From Fulvivirga aurantia (GTDB lineage: Bacteria; Bacteroidota; Bacteroidia; Cytophagales; Cyclobacteriaceae), in contig NZ_SMMD01000714.1 in NCBI RefSeq assembly GCF_009711475.1, positions 1 to 6,134 on the forward strand: 6,134 bases of DNA, in the 5' to 3' direction. This document shows positions 1-6,053 of the stretch, in pieces. How positions within the stretch are numbered: position 1 is the first letter of the stretch; every line of letters starts with the position of its first letter. The notes beneath the pieces were generated by a model. The model was not told where the DNA came from, ran no database searches, and saw nothing but the letters and a program-made list of their open reading frames with translations. The position numbers and the translations under genes were made by a program.

Positions 1-1
1 C

Positions 2-2362
2 AACTTCAAACTTGCGTATCGGAATTTTTTAAAATATAAAAGCTCGTTTTTGATCAATCTCATAGGGCTTACAAGTGGACTCACCTGCTTTTTTCTAATT
101 GCTTTATGGATCAATGACGAACTCAATGTCAATAAATTTCATGCTAAGGATGATCAAATTTACCAGATCTACATGCACCATGAAGAGAGCGGTAAACTAA
201 GGTCTGGCCCAGCAATACCTTCATTACTGCCAGAAACCCTGGAGGAAGAATACCCTGAAGTAATCATGGGAGTGGAAGACACTGAAACCAATTGGTTTGC
301 CAACAACTTTGCATTGTCTAATGGTAAGGAGATGATTAAAGCTCCCGGCAAATTTGGTGGGAAAGGGTACTTCAGTCTATTTAGTTACCCACTTAGGCAT
401 GGGGATCCCGCACAGGTGTTTGATGACAAAAACAGCATTGTAATTTCGGAAGGGCTTGCCGTAAAACTATTTGGTACTACTGAAAATGTAATTGGCAAAT
501 CGCTAAGCTGGCATTTACTTGATGATACGGGAGACGTAACTGTAACAGGCATTATGCAAACTTTGCCCAATGCCTCCACAGAGACTTTTGAGTTTGCCAT
601 CCCGTTTCAAAATTTCAATGACTTATTGGGCGATGGTGTACATTGGGGCAACTACACCGCCTATGGCTTTGTAGAGTTGGCTGAAGGAACAGATGTTGAT
701 GCTTTTAACGAAAAAATTGCCGGGCTTATTAAAGAAAAAAGACCGGGCATCAATGTGACACCATTTGTTACCAAATATTCTGATCTATACCTACGCGGTG
801 ATTTTGATAACGGCAAGATAGTAGGTGGCCGCATTTTGTATGTAAAGCTATTTACAGCCATTGCCCTATTCATTCTAGTAATTGCTTGCATTAATTTTAT
901 GAACCTATCGACAGCTCGGGCAGCCAGGCGTTTAAAAGAAATAGGTGTAAAAAAATCATTAGGTGCGAGTAGGAAAAGTCTTATTAATCAATTTCTCACC
1001 GAGTCTTTTATGATAGCCACACTAGCTACAATATTGGCCGCTGGTTTTGTTATCGCACTACTTCCTTACTTCAATCAGCTTACAGGCAAACTGCTTTCGA
1101 TACAAATTACCCCACAAGTCATATTTATGATAGTGGGAATTGCTGCTTCCACGGGCCTTTTGGCAGGCAGTTATCCGGCATTATATTTATCCGGATTTAA
1201 ACCTATTCAAATCATCAAAGGCAAGCTCACCAGTAGTTTTGGAGAGCTTTGGACAAGAAAAGGCCTGGTGGTATTTCAGTTTACTTTATCGATCGTCATG
1301 ATTGTGGGTGTACTTGTGGTGTACAAACAGCTGGAATATATACAGTCTAAAAACCTCGGTATTAAGCGAGAAAACGTACTAAAGCTACCTGTTGAAGGTA
1401 GGATTTTAGAAAACATGAAGACCTTTATCACTGAGGTTGAAAGCATTCCAGGTGTGGTGAGTGCTTCTACAAGTTCTCATAATTTTATGAAAAGCACCAA
1501 TAGCACCACAGGAGTACATTGGGAAGGTAAAGATCCTGATGTACAAATACTTTTTGAACAAGCAAGGAGCTATTATGGCCTTATAGAAACTCTCGGTATT
1601 GAACTCGTTGCTGGTCGTGATTTTTCTGAAGAATATGCTGACGAAAACTCCAAAATAATCTTTAACGAAACAGCTATCGAAGTCATGGAGCTTGAAGATC
1701 CCATCGGGCAGACAGTAAAATTGTGGGGAAAGGACAAAGTGATTGTCGGAGTAGCCAAAGATTTCATCTACTCCACCTTACATGAAAAGGTTCAGCCTAT
1801 GCTCTTTCACTATGATACAGAATTTTTGCCCAATGCTTTCATCAAAGTAAAGAGTGAAAACATGAGCGAAACACTCGAGAGTCTCAAAAGCTTTTATGCG
1901 GATTTCAACCCGGGCTACACGCTCGATTATGAGTTTTTAGATCAAAATTATTATGCGCAATACCTCTCTGAAAAGCGTATATCTTCATTGTCTCAGGTAT
2001 TTGCTGTAGTCGCTATAATTATTTCCTGCTTAGGCCTATTTGGTTTGGCAGCCTTTACTGCTGAGCGAAGAGAAAAGGAAATAGGTATTAGAAAAATTCT
2101 TGGTGCTAAACATTTCAGCATTGTAAAATTACTATCCGGTGATTTCACCAAAATGGTGCTTGCAGCAATCATCATTGCACTACCTCTAAGCTACTTTGTA
2201 GCCGAGTACTGGTTGACGAATTTTGCTTACCGCATAACCCTAAGCTGGATATTCTTTGCTGCAGCCGGACTCACAGCCCTTTTCATTGCATGGTTAACAG
2301 TAAGCATTCAAACGATTAAAGCAGCTCGAGTAAACCCAATCAATTGCCTGAAGGATGATTGA
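2..2362 (+). CDS. ABC transporter permease, FtsX/MacB type (5' end outside window)
   Basis: This is the membrane subunit of a MacB/LolCE-like (type VII) ABC transporter in the inner membrane. Such permeases couple a cytoplasmic ATPase to movements of large periplasmic domains; the substrate cannot be read from sequence. The frame is open to base 2 and reads NFKLAYRNFLKYKSSFLINL, the usual N-terminus of Bacteroidota permeases, so the TTG at 50 is not the start and only a few codons are probably missing. Order: TM1 (about 47-115), first periplasmic core domain (about 120-840, with NSIVISEGLAVKLFG near 430-475), TM2-4 (about 850-1200) with the FtsX signature NFMNLSTARAARRLKEIGVK, TM5 (about 1258-1335), second core domain (about 1340-1990), TM6-8 (about 1997-2320) with the second signature EIGIRKILGAK. 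The roughly 787 visible codons match the usual two-core, eight-helix length. No Walker ATPase is encoded here. No frameshift is visible. Family assignment is firm; substrate is unknown. Confidence 0.93.
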   Translation, partial: NFKLAYRNFLKYKSSFLINLIGLTSGLTCFFLIALWINDELNVNKFHAKDDQIYQIYMHHEESGKLRSGPAIPSLLPETLEEEYPEVIMGVEDTETNWFANNFALSNGKEMIKAPGKFGGKGYFSLFSYPLRHGDPAQVFDDKNSIVISEGLAVKLFGTTENVIGKSLSWHLLDDTGDVTVTGIMQTLPNASTETFEFAIPFQNFNDLLGDGVHWGNYTAYGFVELAEGTDVDAFNEKIAGLIKEKRPGINVTPFVTKYSDLYLRGDFDNGKIVGGRILYVKLFTAIALFILVIACINFMNLSTARAARRLKEIGVKKSLGASRKSLINQFLTESFMIATLATILAAGFVIALLPYFNQLTGKLLSIQITPQVIFMIVGIAASTGLLAGSYPALYLSGFKPIQIIKGKLTSSFGELWTRKGLVVFQFTLSIVMIVGVLVVYKQLEYIQSKNLGIKRENVLKLPVEGRILENMKTFITEVESIPGVVSASTSSHNFMKSTNSTTGVHWEGKDPDVQILFEQARSYYGLIETLGIELVAGRDFSEEYADENSKIIFNETAIEVMELEDPIGQTVKLWGKDKVIVGVAKDFIYSTLHEKVQPMLFHYDTEFLPNAFIKVKSENMSETLESLKSFYADFNPGYTLDYEFLDQNYYAQYLSEKRISSLSQVFAVVAIIISCLGLFGLAAFTAERREKEIGIRKILGAKHFSIVKLLSGDFTKMVLAAIIIALPLSYFVAEYWLTNFAYRITLSWIFFAAAGLTALFIAWLTVSIQTIKAARVNPINCLKDD

Positions 2363-2375
2363 TAAAAATTATCAA
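2359..2375. repeat. Small AT-rich inverted repeat at the permease stop codon
   Basis: Two perfect 7-base arms (TTGATAA / TTATCAA) flank a 3-base AAA loop and overlap the TGA stop of the permease. The stem has only one G-C pair and no T-run follows, so it is a poor intrinsic terminator. It could slow 3' exonucleases or be chance in AT-rich sequence. The rest of the 89-bp gap to the next gene holds no other gene. Confidence 0.3.
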
Positions 2376-2411
2376 GCAACTTAAGTGAATCCAACTTAGT
2401 GGGCTAAATAT

Positions 2412-2461
2412 GTGTCTTTGTTGGGATATAGCAGTTATGTGAATAATCCCAATGAAGACGC
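2412..2461 (+). promoter_or_regulatory. Hairpin across the start of the DUF4349 gene
   Basis: In the transcript, bases 2412-2427 can pair with 2446-2461 in 16 consecutive pairs: 13 Watson-Crick and three G-U (2413:2460, 2419:2454, 2420:2453), with no mismatch or bulge. The loop is 18 bases (2428-2445). The 3' arm contains the first ATG of the lipoprotein gene (2452-2454), while the next in-frame ATG (2464) starts three bases after the stem. The structure could therefore block initiation at 2452, or sit just upstream of a real start at 2464. There is no T-run after it, which argues against a terminator. Pairing is seen directly; the regulatory role is inference. Confidence 0.45.
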
Positions 2462-3294
2462 TTATGAGAACTTTACTTTTAATAATTACGACTTTTATTG
2501 TTTCCAGCTGCACCGAAAGTCGACTCACAAATGATAACTATGCAGAAATAGCATACTTGGAGGCAATGGATATAATGGAGTTTACAGCTGTCAAGCATCC
2601 TCCCACTCCGCAAGAATCAACCATCCAGCAAAAACTCATTAAATCTGGTCGCATACAATTTGAAACTGACGATGTAGCGCATGACTATCAAATTATTCAA
2701 TCGTTTTTAGGGCCATATCAGGCTTACATTGAAAATGAGAACGAAAACCGATCGACTCAGCAGATTAACTACAATTTAGTCTTAAGAGTACCGGCTCCTG
2801 AATACGACAGCCTGTTTGCAAAAATCACCGCAATTGCAAAGAAAATAGACCACAAGGCCACCAATGTAGAAGATGTGACTGAGCGCTATTATGATTTAAG
2901 CACACGTATAAAAAACAAACAACAACTAGAAAATCGCTATTTAAAACTTCTCGATAAAGCTACTGAAGTTAAAGATATGCTCGAGATAGAGCGTAATTTA
3001 AATGATGTAAGAATAGAAATAGAGTCATTGCAGGGGCAGTTTAAATACCTCAGCAAACAAATAAATTACAGCACTATCGCAGTAGACTTTTACGAAACTT
3101 TGCCTTACACCTACCATTCATCACCTCGTGAAGGATTTCTAGCCAGACTACTTACTGCCATTACAAATGGGTGGCAGAAACTACTTTCATTTACTGTAGT
3201 TGCTATAAGTTTTTGGCCATTTCTAATACTTACAGGTCTTGCCATTTTAGCATTTAAACACTTTAAAAAATTAAAAATATCGCGGTCTAAATAA
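2452..3294 (+). CDS. DUF4349 domain-containing lipoprotein
   Basis: This is a 280-residue envelope protein of the DUF4349 family, whose biochemical role is not established. Residues 1-20 form a lipoprotein signal peptide ending in a lipobox VSSC, so Cys20 is the likely lipidated residue. A region of beta-strand and helix character follows (about 60-140; RIQFETDDV near 67, LVLRVPAPEYDSLF near 109), then a helical, probably coiled-coil segment (about 143-205, rich in E, K, L and N, including DMLEIERNLNDVRIEIESLQ). A single C-terminal TM helix (about 245-268) ends in a lysine-rich tail. This layout is typical of the family. Having both a lipid anchor and a TM helix points to the inner membrane, with the coiled coil in the periplasm. 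Two starts are possible: ATG 2452, or ATG 2464, which leaves a shorter but complete signal peptide beginning MRTLLL. Neither has a Shine-Dalgarno site. It may be co-transcribed with the sigma gene 3' of it, but this is uncertain. Confidence 0.88.
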   Translation: MKTLMRTLLLIITTFIVSSCTESRLTNDNYAEIAYLEAMDIMEFTAVKHPPTPQESTIQQKLIKSGRIQFETDDVAHDYQIIQSFLGPYQAYIENENENRSTQQINYNLVLRVPAPEYDSLFAKITAIAKKIDHKATNVEDVTERYYDLSTRIKNKQQLENRYLKLLDKATEVKDMLEIERNLNDVRIEIESLQGQFKYLSKQINYSTIAVDFYETLPYTYHSSPREGFLARLLTAITNGWQKLLSFTVVAISFWPFLILTGLAILAFKHFKKLKISRSK

Positions 3295-3320
3295 AAAATC
3301 TATCCTTCAGTGTGATTTTT
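3294..3320 (+). terminator. Weak candidate terminator after the DUF4349 gene
   Basis: AAAAATC (3294-3300) can pair with GATTTTT (3314-3320) around a 13-base loop, directly after the stop codon of the lipoprotein gene. The 3' arm ends in five T's, as in a bidirectional A-stem-T terminator, but the stem contains only one G-C pair and would be weak. If it does not act, the sigma-factor genes could be read through from the lipoprotein gene. The remaining sequence to 3361 holds no gene or clear promoter that I can recognise. Confidence 0.25.
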
Positions 3321-3361
3321 CCTACTCTCATGCGAATAATAGGTAAAACAACCTAAGTCAC

Positions 3362-3457
3362 ATGAGTCTAGTCGATAAACTACAAACTACTAAGCGAGTA
3401 AGTACAGCTTTTTTTCTCCTGCAAATTACTATTTTGCTATTAGCGATTGTGTTATGA
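3362..3457 (+). CDS. Possible 31-residue single-TM micro-protein or leader peptide
   Basis: An ATG at 3362 opens a 31-codon frame that stops at TGA 3455-3457, overlapping the sigma-factor ATG as ATGA. The peptide has a polar, basic N-terminal half (MSLVDKLQTTKR) and then an uninterrupted hydrophobic stretch (AFFLLQITILLLAIVL), the layout of a small inner-membrane protein with its N-terminus in the cytoplasm. If translated, ribosomes ending here would be placed to start the sigma gene. Cautions: no Shine-Dalgarno site is visible; a T-rich spacer easily encodes hydrophobic residues; and because the sigma protein starts Met-Lys, any open frame arriving in this register must stop at that TGA. It matches no family I recognise. 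It may be a chance ORF. Confidence 0.35.
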   Translation: MSLVDKLQTTKRVSTAFFLLQITILLLAIVL

Positions 3458-3957
3458 AAAAGAGTAAAGAAGCTTTTTTAGCCATCCTGGATGAGAACAG
3501 GCAAATCATTTTTAAAGTCTGCAATATGTATTGCCGGGACAAAGAAGATGAGAAAGATCTTGTGCAGGACGTGATCATTCAGCTTTGGAATAGTTTTGAA
3601 AAGTTTGACGGGCGAGTTAAAATATCTACCTGGATCTACCGTATAGCGCTAAACGTGGCCATTTCATTTTATAGAAAGTCCAAAACACGAGCTAACCACA
3701 GTGCAGATTTTGACGAGTCCTTTTTGCAGATCGCCCCATCGGAAGGTCCAAATTATGATGAGCAAATCGACTTACTCAAGCAGTTTATCAATAACCTCGA
3801 CCAGATGCACAAGGCACTTATGATACTGTACCTCGATGGCAACAGTCATGAGGAAATTGCCAACATTCTAAACATTTCTAAAAGTAATGTAGGCACCAAA
3901 ATTAATCGGATAAAACAAAAGCTTAAAGTACAATTTGAAAACATAAACACGCTATGA
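3454..3957 (+). CDS. RNA polymerase sigma factor, ECF family (sigma-70 regions 2 and 4)
   Basis: This is a 167-residue extracytoplasmic-function sigma factor that would direct RNA polymerase to a specific promoter set. Region 2 covers about residues 10-78: the core-binding part includes EDEKDLVQDVIIQLWNSFEK (31-50) and the promoter -10 part ISTWIYRIALNVAISFYRK (57-75). An acidic linker (about 82-105) follows. Region 4 is at about 112-160, with a helix-turn-helix SHEEIANILNISKSNVGTKI (131-150) for -35 recognition. There is no region 1.1 or 3 and no C-terminal extension, so the length is normal for a minimal ECF factor. The ATG has no Shine-Dalgarno site. Its stop overlaps the next gene (ATGATGG), so sigma and the membrane protein are almost certainly made together. 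This pairing differs from the usual Bacteroidota SusC/FecR arrangement, as no FecR or TonB receptor follows. Target promoters are unknown. Confidence 0.95.
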   Translation: MKKSKEAFLAILDENRQIIFKVCNMYCRDKEDEKDLVQDVIIQLWNSFEKFDGRVKISTWIYRIALNVAISFYRKSKTRANHSADFDESFLQIAPSEGPNYDEQIDLLKQFINNLDQMHKALMILYLDGNSHEEIANILNISKSNVGTKINRIKQKLKVQFENINTL

Positions 3958-4619
3958 TGGAACTCGAAGAAATAAAAAGTATATGGCAGTCTTATGAAAA
4001 GAAGCTTGACCGCAACTACCAGCTCAATCTTGAACTGCTAAGAAGAACAAACCTGGATAAGGCCAAATCTAAAATCAGGAAGCTGACCTGGATGACAGGT
4101 ATTACTTTAGCTTTTTATGTAATGGTAACTTTCTTCTTTGTGGTTTTTGCCATAGGAAATAGCTCATCGATACCAATTGCTGCCTCGAGCGGTTTGCTGG
4201 CTTTATGGACTCTGCTCATCAGTATAGCCGCAGTGCATGAGCTGGAACTTATTAGCAGGCTCGATTATGGCGCACCTGTAGCTGAGCTGCAGAAACGCCT
4301 TAGTCACTTAAAGCTTGTCATTATAAGATATATGAGATTAGCTGTATGGATTTTTCCGCTTTATATGGTCTTCGTAGTTATGTTCTTTAAAGTGATTTTT
4401 GGCGTTGATATAGTGGCTGTGGCTGACACCAGCTGGCTGCTTTGGCAGTTGCCAGTGATGTTTTTATTTGCCCTTGGAGCCCTTTGGGCTCATAAAAAGC
4501 TAAGTCCAAAAAATGCTGAAAAACCGTGGATGAATAAGCTACTGAGTGGTAATGGCAGTCAAATAACAGAGGCTCTGATCTTTCTTAAAGAAATTGATGA
4601 ATTTGAGCGGGAGGTGTAA
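3954..4619 (+). CDS. Four-helix membrane protein, candidate anti-sigma factor or regulator
   Basis: This is a 221-residue inner-membrane protein of no named function. The cytoplasmic N-terminus (about 1-44) is charged and amphipathic, starting MELEEIKSIWQSYEKKLDR, a type of N-terminus I recall in Bacteroidota proteins encoded just after ECF sigma genes. Four TM helices follow at about 45-67, 73-94, 127-151 and 160-182, separated by a charged loop (95-125), with a cytoplasmic tail (183-221) rich in K and E. There is no zinc-finger anti-sigma HxxxCxxC motif, no FecR domain and no visible enzyme motif. Start is ATG 3954 (4-base overlap with sigma) or ATG 3957 (1-base overlap, TGATG); the second gives the more usual MELEE start. 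The overlap implies translational coupling and a fixed ratio to the sigma factor, so holding or releasing the sigma is the likeliest job. That function is inference from context. Confidence 0.85.
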   Translation: MMELEEIKSIWQSYEKKLDRNYQLNLELLRRTNLDKAKSKIRKLTWMTGITLAFYVMVTFFFVVFAIGNSSSIPIAASSGLLALWTLLISIAAVHELELISRLDYGAPVAELQKRLSHLKLVIIRYMRLAVWIFPLYMVFVVMFFKVIFGVDIVAVADTSWLLWQLPVMFLFALGALWAHKKLSPKNAEKPWMNKLLSGNGSQITEALIFLKEIDEFEREV

Positions 4620-4632
4620 TCACTCGCTCAAA
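4602..4632. terminator. Inverted repeat at the convergent stop-to-stop junction, candidate bidirectional terminator
   Basis: TTTGAGCG (4602-4609) and CGCTCAAA (4625-4632) are perfect 8-base complements, and an inner GTG (4615-4617) pairs with CAC (4621-4623) around a TAAT loop, leaving a small asymmetric internal loop. The structure is centred on the abutting stop codons of the two converging genes, where a terminator serving both strands is expected. Read on the - strand it is followed by a T-rich stretch (TTCATCAATTTCTTT); on the + strand the following sequence is less T-rich. Since no intergenic space exists, the stem also encodes the last residues of both proteins. Function is inferred. 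Confidence 0.45.
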
Positions 4633-5483
4633 GCCTTAAGCTCCTCTTTGTATTTATTAGAGGTCTCAAATTCTTTTAAACCAAAATAAATACCGGCAAG
4701 TCCTTCTAAAATATTTACATCCTGAGGGTCTACCTGATATGCGGCCTTCATATAGGGCAATGATTGTTCAAATAGCTCGATCGATTTATCCTCAAATTCG
4801 CTCAACGCCAGTATGTCTATTTCGTCATAATCAGCATTTAAAATCAGGTTAACGGCCTGGTTGTAGTAAATCACGCCCAGGTTGTAATTGGCCTTTTTAT
4901 TGAGAGAATCTAATGCTAACACCTTTTGAAAGGATGCGATTGCCTCCTCTCTGGCTACTTCCGTAGTATCACTTCTATACTTTTGTACGTAAGTAGTGCC
5001 TCTTGCCAGCAGGTATTTCATTCTGCTACCCTTCAGGTCGAAAGTACTGTCATTTGTGAGATTCATAGCAGCCTCAAAGCTCTGAAACAAACTGTCAGAT
5101 TTTTGGGGGTTAGTAGCTAATGATTGCATGGCCTCGTTGTAATATGTACTCGCCAGGTATTTAAGATTTTGTTTGCTTTCAGCCTCATACTTTTGCGTGC
5201 TGTCTATTTCCAATAATTTAGCAAAAGAGGTAACAGCTTCTGATCGTGCAGCATCAGATGGCTCTTTTTTAAACAGGTCTTTATAGATAAAACCTTTAAG
5301 ATACCAGGTAAGAATTTGAGACTTATATTGATCGCTCTGGGCTGCGGAGTCGATCAATATTTTAGCTTCTGATAGCTCACCGGCTTTATAACTGTTGTAA
5401 GACTTGCTCAATAAATTACCGTTTTGCGCATAAGTGCTTAAGCTGCATAGTATAAAAATCAATATGGTTAAAAGCCTAATCAT
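4620..5483 (-). CDS. Exported TPR-repeat protein
   Basis: This is a 287-residue protein with a Sec signal peptide (1-19, MIRLLTILIF then ILCSLSTYA, probable cleavage before Gln20), so the mature protein is periplasmic or surface-located. The rest is a helical array of degenerate tetratricopeptide repeats: about 25-50 (SYNSYKAGELSEAKILIDSA), 56-95 (helices around WYLKGFIYK and AVTSFAKLLEIDS), 107-140 (YNEAMQSL), 155-192 (ARGTTYVQKY, AIASFQKVLALDS), 197-215 (ANYNLGVIYYNQAVNL), 236-252, and 255-286 (ILEGLAGIYFGLKEFETSNKY). The repeated ALDS/EIDS/QVDPQ ends of second helices are typical of TPRs. TPRs bind other proteins, so this is likely a scaffold or partner-binding subunit. Its ATG directly follows the stop of the YfiR-like gene (TAAATG, zero spacing), so the two are translationally coupled and probably work together. 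The binding partner is not visible. Confidence 0.85.
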   Translation of the reverse strand: MIRLLTILIFILCSLSTYAQNGNLLSKSYNSYKAGELSEAKILIDSAAQSDQYKSQILTWYLKGFIYKDLFKKEPSDAARSEAVTSFAKLLEIDSTQKYEAESKQNLKYLASTYYNEAMQSLATNPQKSDSLFQSFEAAMNLTNDSTFDLKGSRMKYLLARGTTYVQKYRSDTTEVAREEAIASFQKVLALDSLNKKANYNLGVIYYNQAVNLILNADYDEIDILALSEFEDKSIELFEQSLPYMKAAYQVDPQDVNILEGLAGIYFGLKEFETSNKYKEELKALSE

Positions 5484-6044
5484 TTAATTTACCACTTTAG
5501 AGACCCCCAACAACTGACTACTCACTTTTAAATTATCCTTTTCAGCATTAGCAGGGCTTATCTCCATGCGCTGTTTGCTGCTTTCATAAAAGAAATTGAT
5601 GACTGCTCCTTTATTTATTGCACCTATCTCATCACTTACTATAAGTATAGGCACATCGAGCTTACGCTTCAATGCCGTAATATCATCTGTTTTTTCCGGG
5701 GCTATGTATATAATATGGCAAGGCACCGCATCTTCTATTGAGAAAAAGTTGATGATTTTGAACGGCTGATCTTTGTGCTTTTTAGTCGCAGCCATGTTGT
5801 TTAGCTCTTTCACTAAGTTGGGATATTCACCATAAACTCCAATTCTAAAACTGGGAGTCATTAAGGCTGTGGCTGCCGGCCACTCGACATATTTGGTGAA
5901 ATTATATAAAAACAAGGCCTTTATTTTAGCATTAGGGTCTGGTGGACCGTCTAATCTACCTGGCGTGGCCATAGGTATGCTGTTGGTCAATAGCAGTATG
6001 ACCACGACCAATACACTTTGTTTTATGTGTTTACATATGCCCAC
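5484..6044 (-). CDS. YfiR-like periplasmic protein (DUF4154 / YfiR_HmsC family)
   Basis: This is a 186-residue protein with an N-terminal signal sequence (about 1-27, hydrophobic core VLVVVILLLT) and one YfiR/HmsC domain. The hallmark KALFLYNFTKYVEWP is at 42-56, followed by FRIGVYG (66-72), a central strand HIIYIAP (110-116), and the closing block PILIVSDEIGAINKGAVINF (132-151) and LKVSSQLLGVSKVV (172-185). In Pseudomonas, YfiR is the periplasmic inhibitor of the diguanylate cyclase YfiN; no cyclase is seen here, so only a sensory or inhibitory role is suggested. The only cysteine in the mature part is Cys109. The start chosen is GTG at 6044, since an in-frame TAA lies three codons upstream and the next ATG would remove the signal peptide; a TTG within the signal is the alternative. 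It abuts the TPR gene and follows a partial gene by 9 bp, suggesting a - strand operon. Confidence 0.87.
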   Translation of the reverse strand: MGICKHIKQSVLVVVILLLTNSIPMATPGRLDGPPDPNAKIKALFLYNFTKYVEWPAATALMTPSFRIGVYGEYPNLVKELNNMAATKKHKDQPFKIINFFSIEDAVPCHIIYIAPEKTDDITALKRKLDVPILIVSDEIGAINKGAVINFFYESSKQRMEISPANAEKDNLKVSSQLLGVSKVVN

Positions 6045-6053
6045 TAATTGATA

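Noticed and set aside
661..891. Open frame of 76 codons on the - strand inside the permease gene
   Set aside because: It lies antisense to a conserved part of a well-supported protein, and its translation is a serine/threonine/proline-rich composition typical of reverse-strand shadows. The same applies to the other - strand frames at 169-351, 385-600, 1573-1767 and 1993-2175.
2378..2401. Near-repeat AACTTAAGTG / AACTTAGTG in the permease/DUF4349 spacer
   Set aside because: Two short imperfect copies only, with no further units and no link to a known site; likely chance.
2340..2528. - strand frame of 62 codons across the permease/DUF4349 spacer
   Set aside because: It overlaps the ends of two solid + strand genes, and its sequence is explained by the complement of the lipoprotein signal peptide and spacer. 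No supporting context.
3340..3355. Inverted repeat TAGGT / ACCTA before the possible micro-ORF, as an operator
   Set aside because: Only five base pairs around a six-base loop, which is expected by chance.
3295..3453. Bacteroidota-type promoter (-33 TTTG, -7 TAnnTTTG) ahead of the sigma gene
   Set aside because: The nearest sequence (around 3430-3437, TATTTTG) lacks the full -7 consensus and has no properly spaced -33 element, and it lies only about 20 bases before the sigma start. Not supportable from sequence.
4926..5120. + strand frame of 64 codons within the TPR gene
   Set aside because: Antisense to the TPR repeats, with low-complexity composition and no recognisable domain.
5869..6051. 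+ strand frame of 60 codons opposite the YfiR-like signal peptide
   Set aside because: Entirely antisense to the conserved N-terminus of the YfiR-like protein; methionine/threonine-rich shadow.
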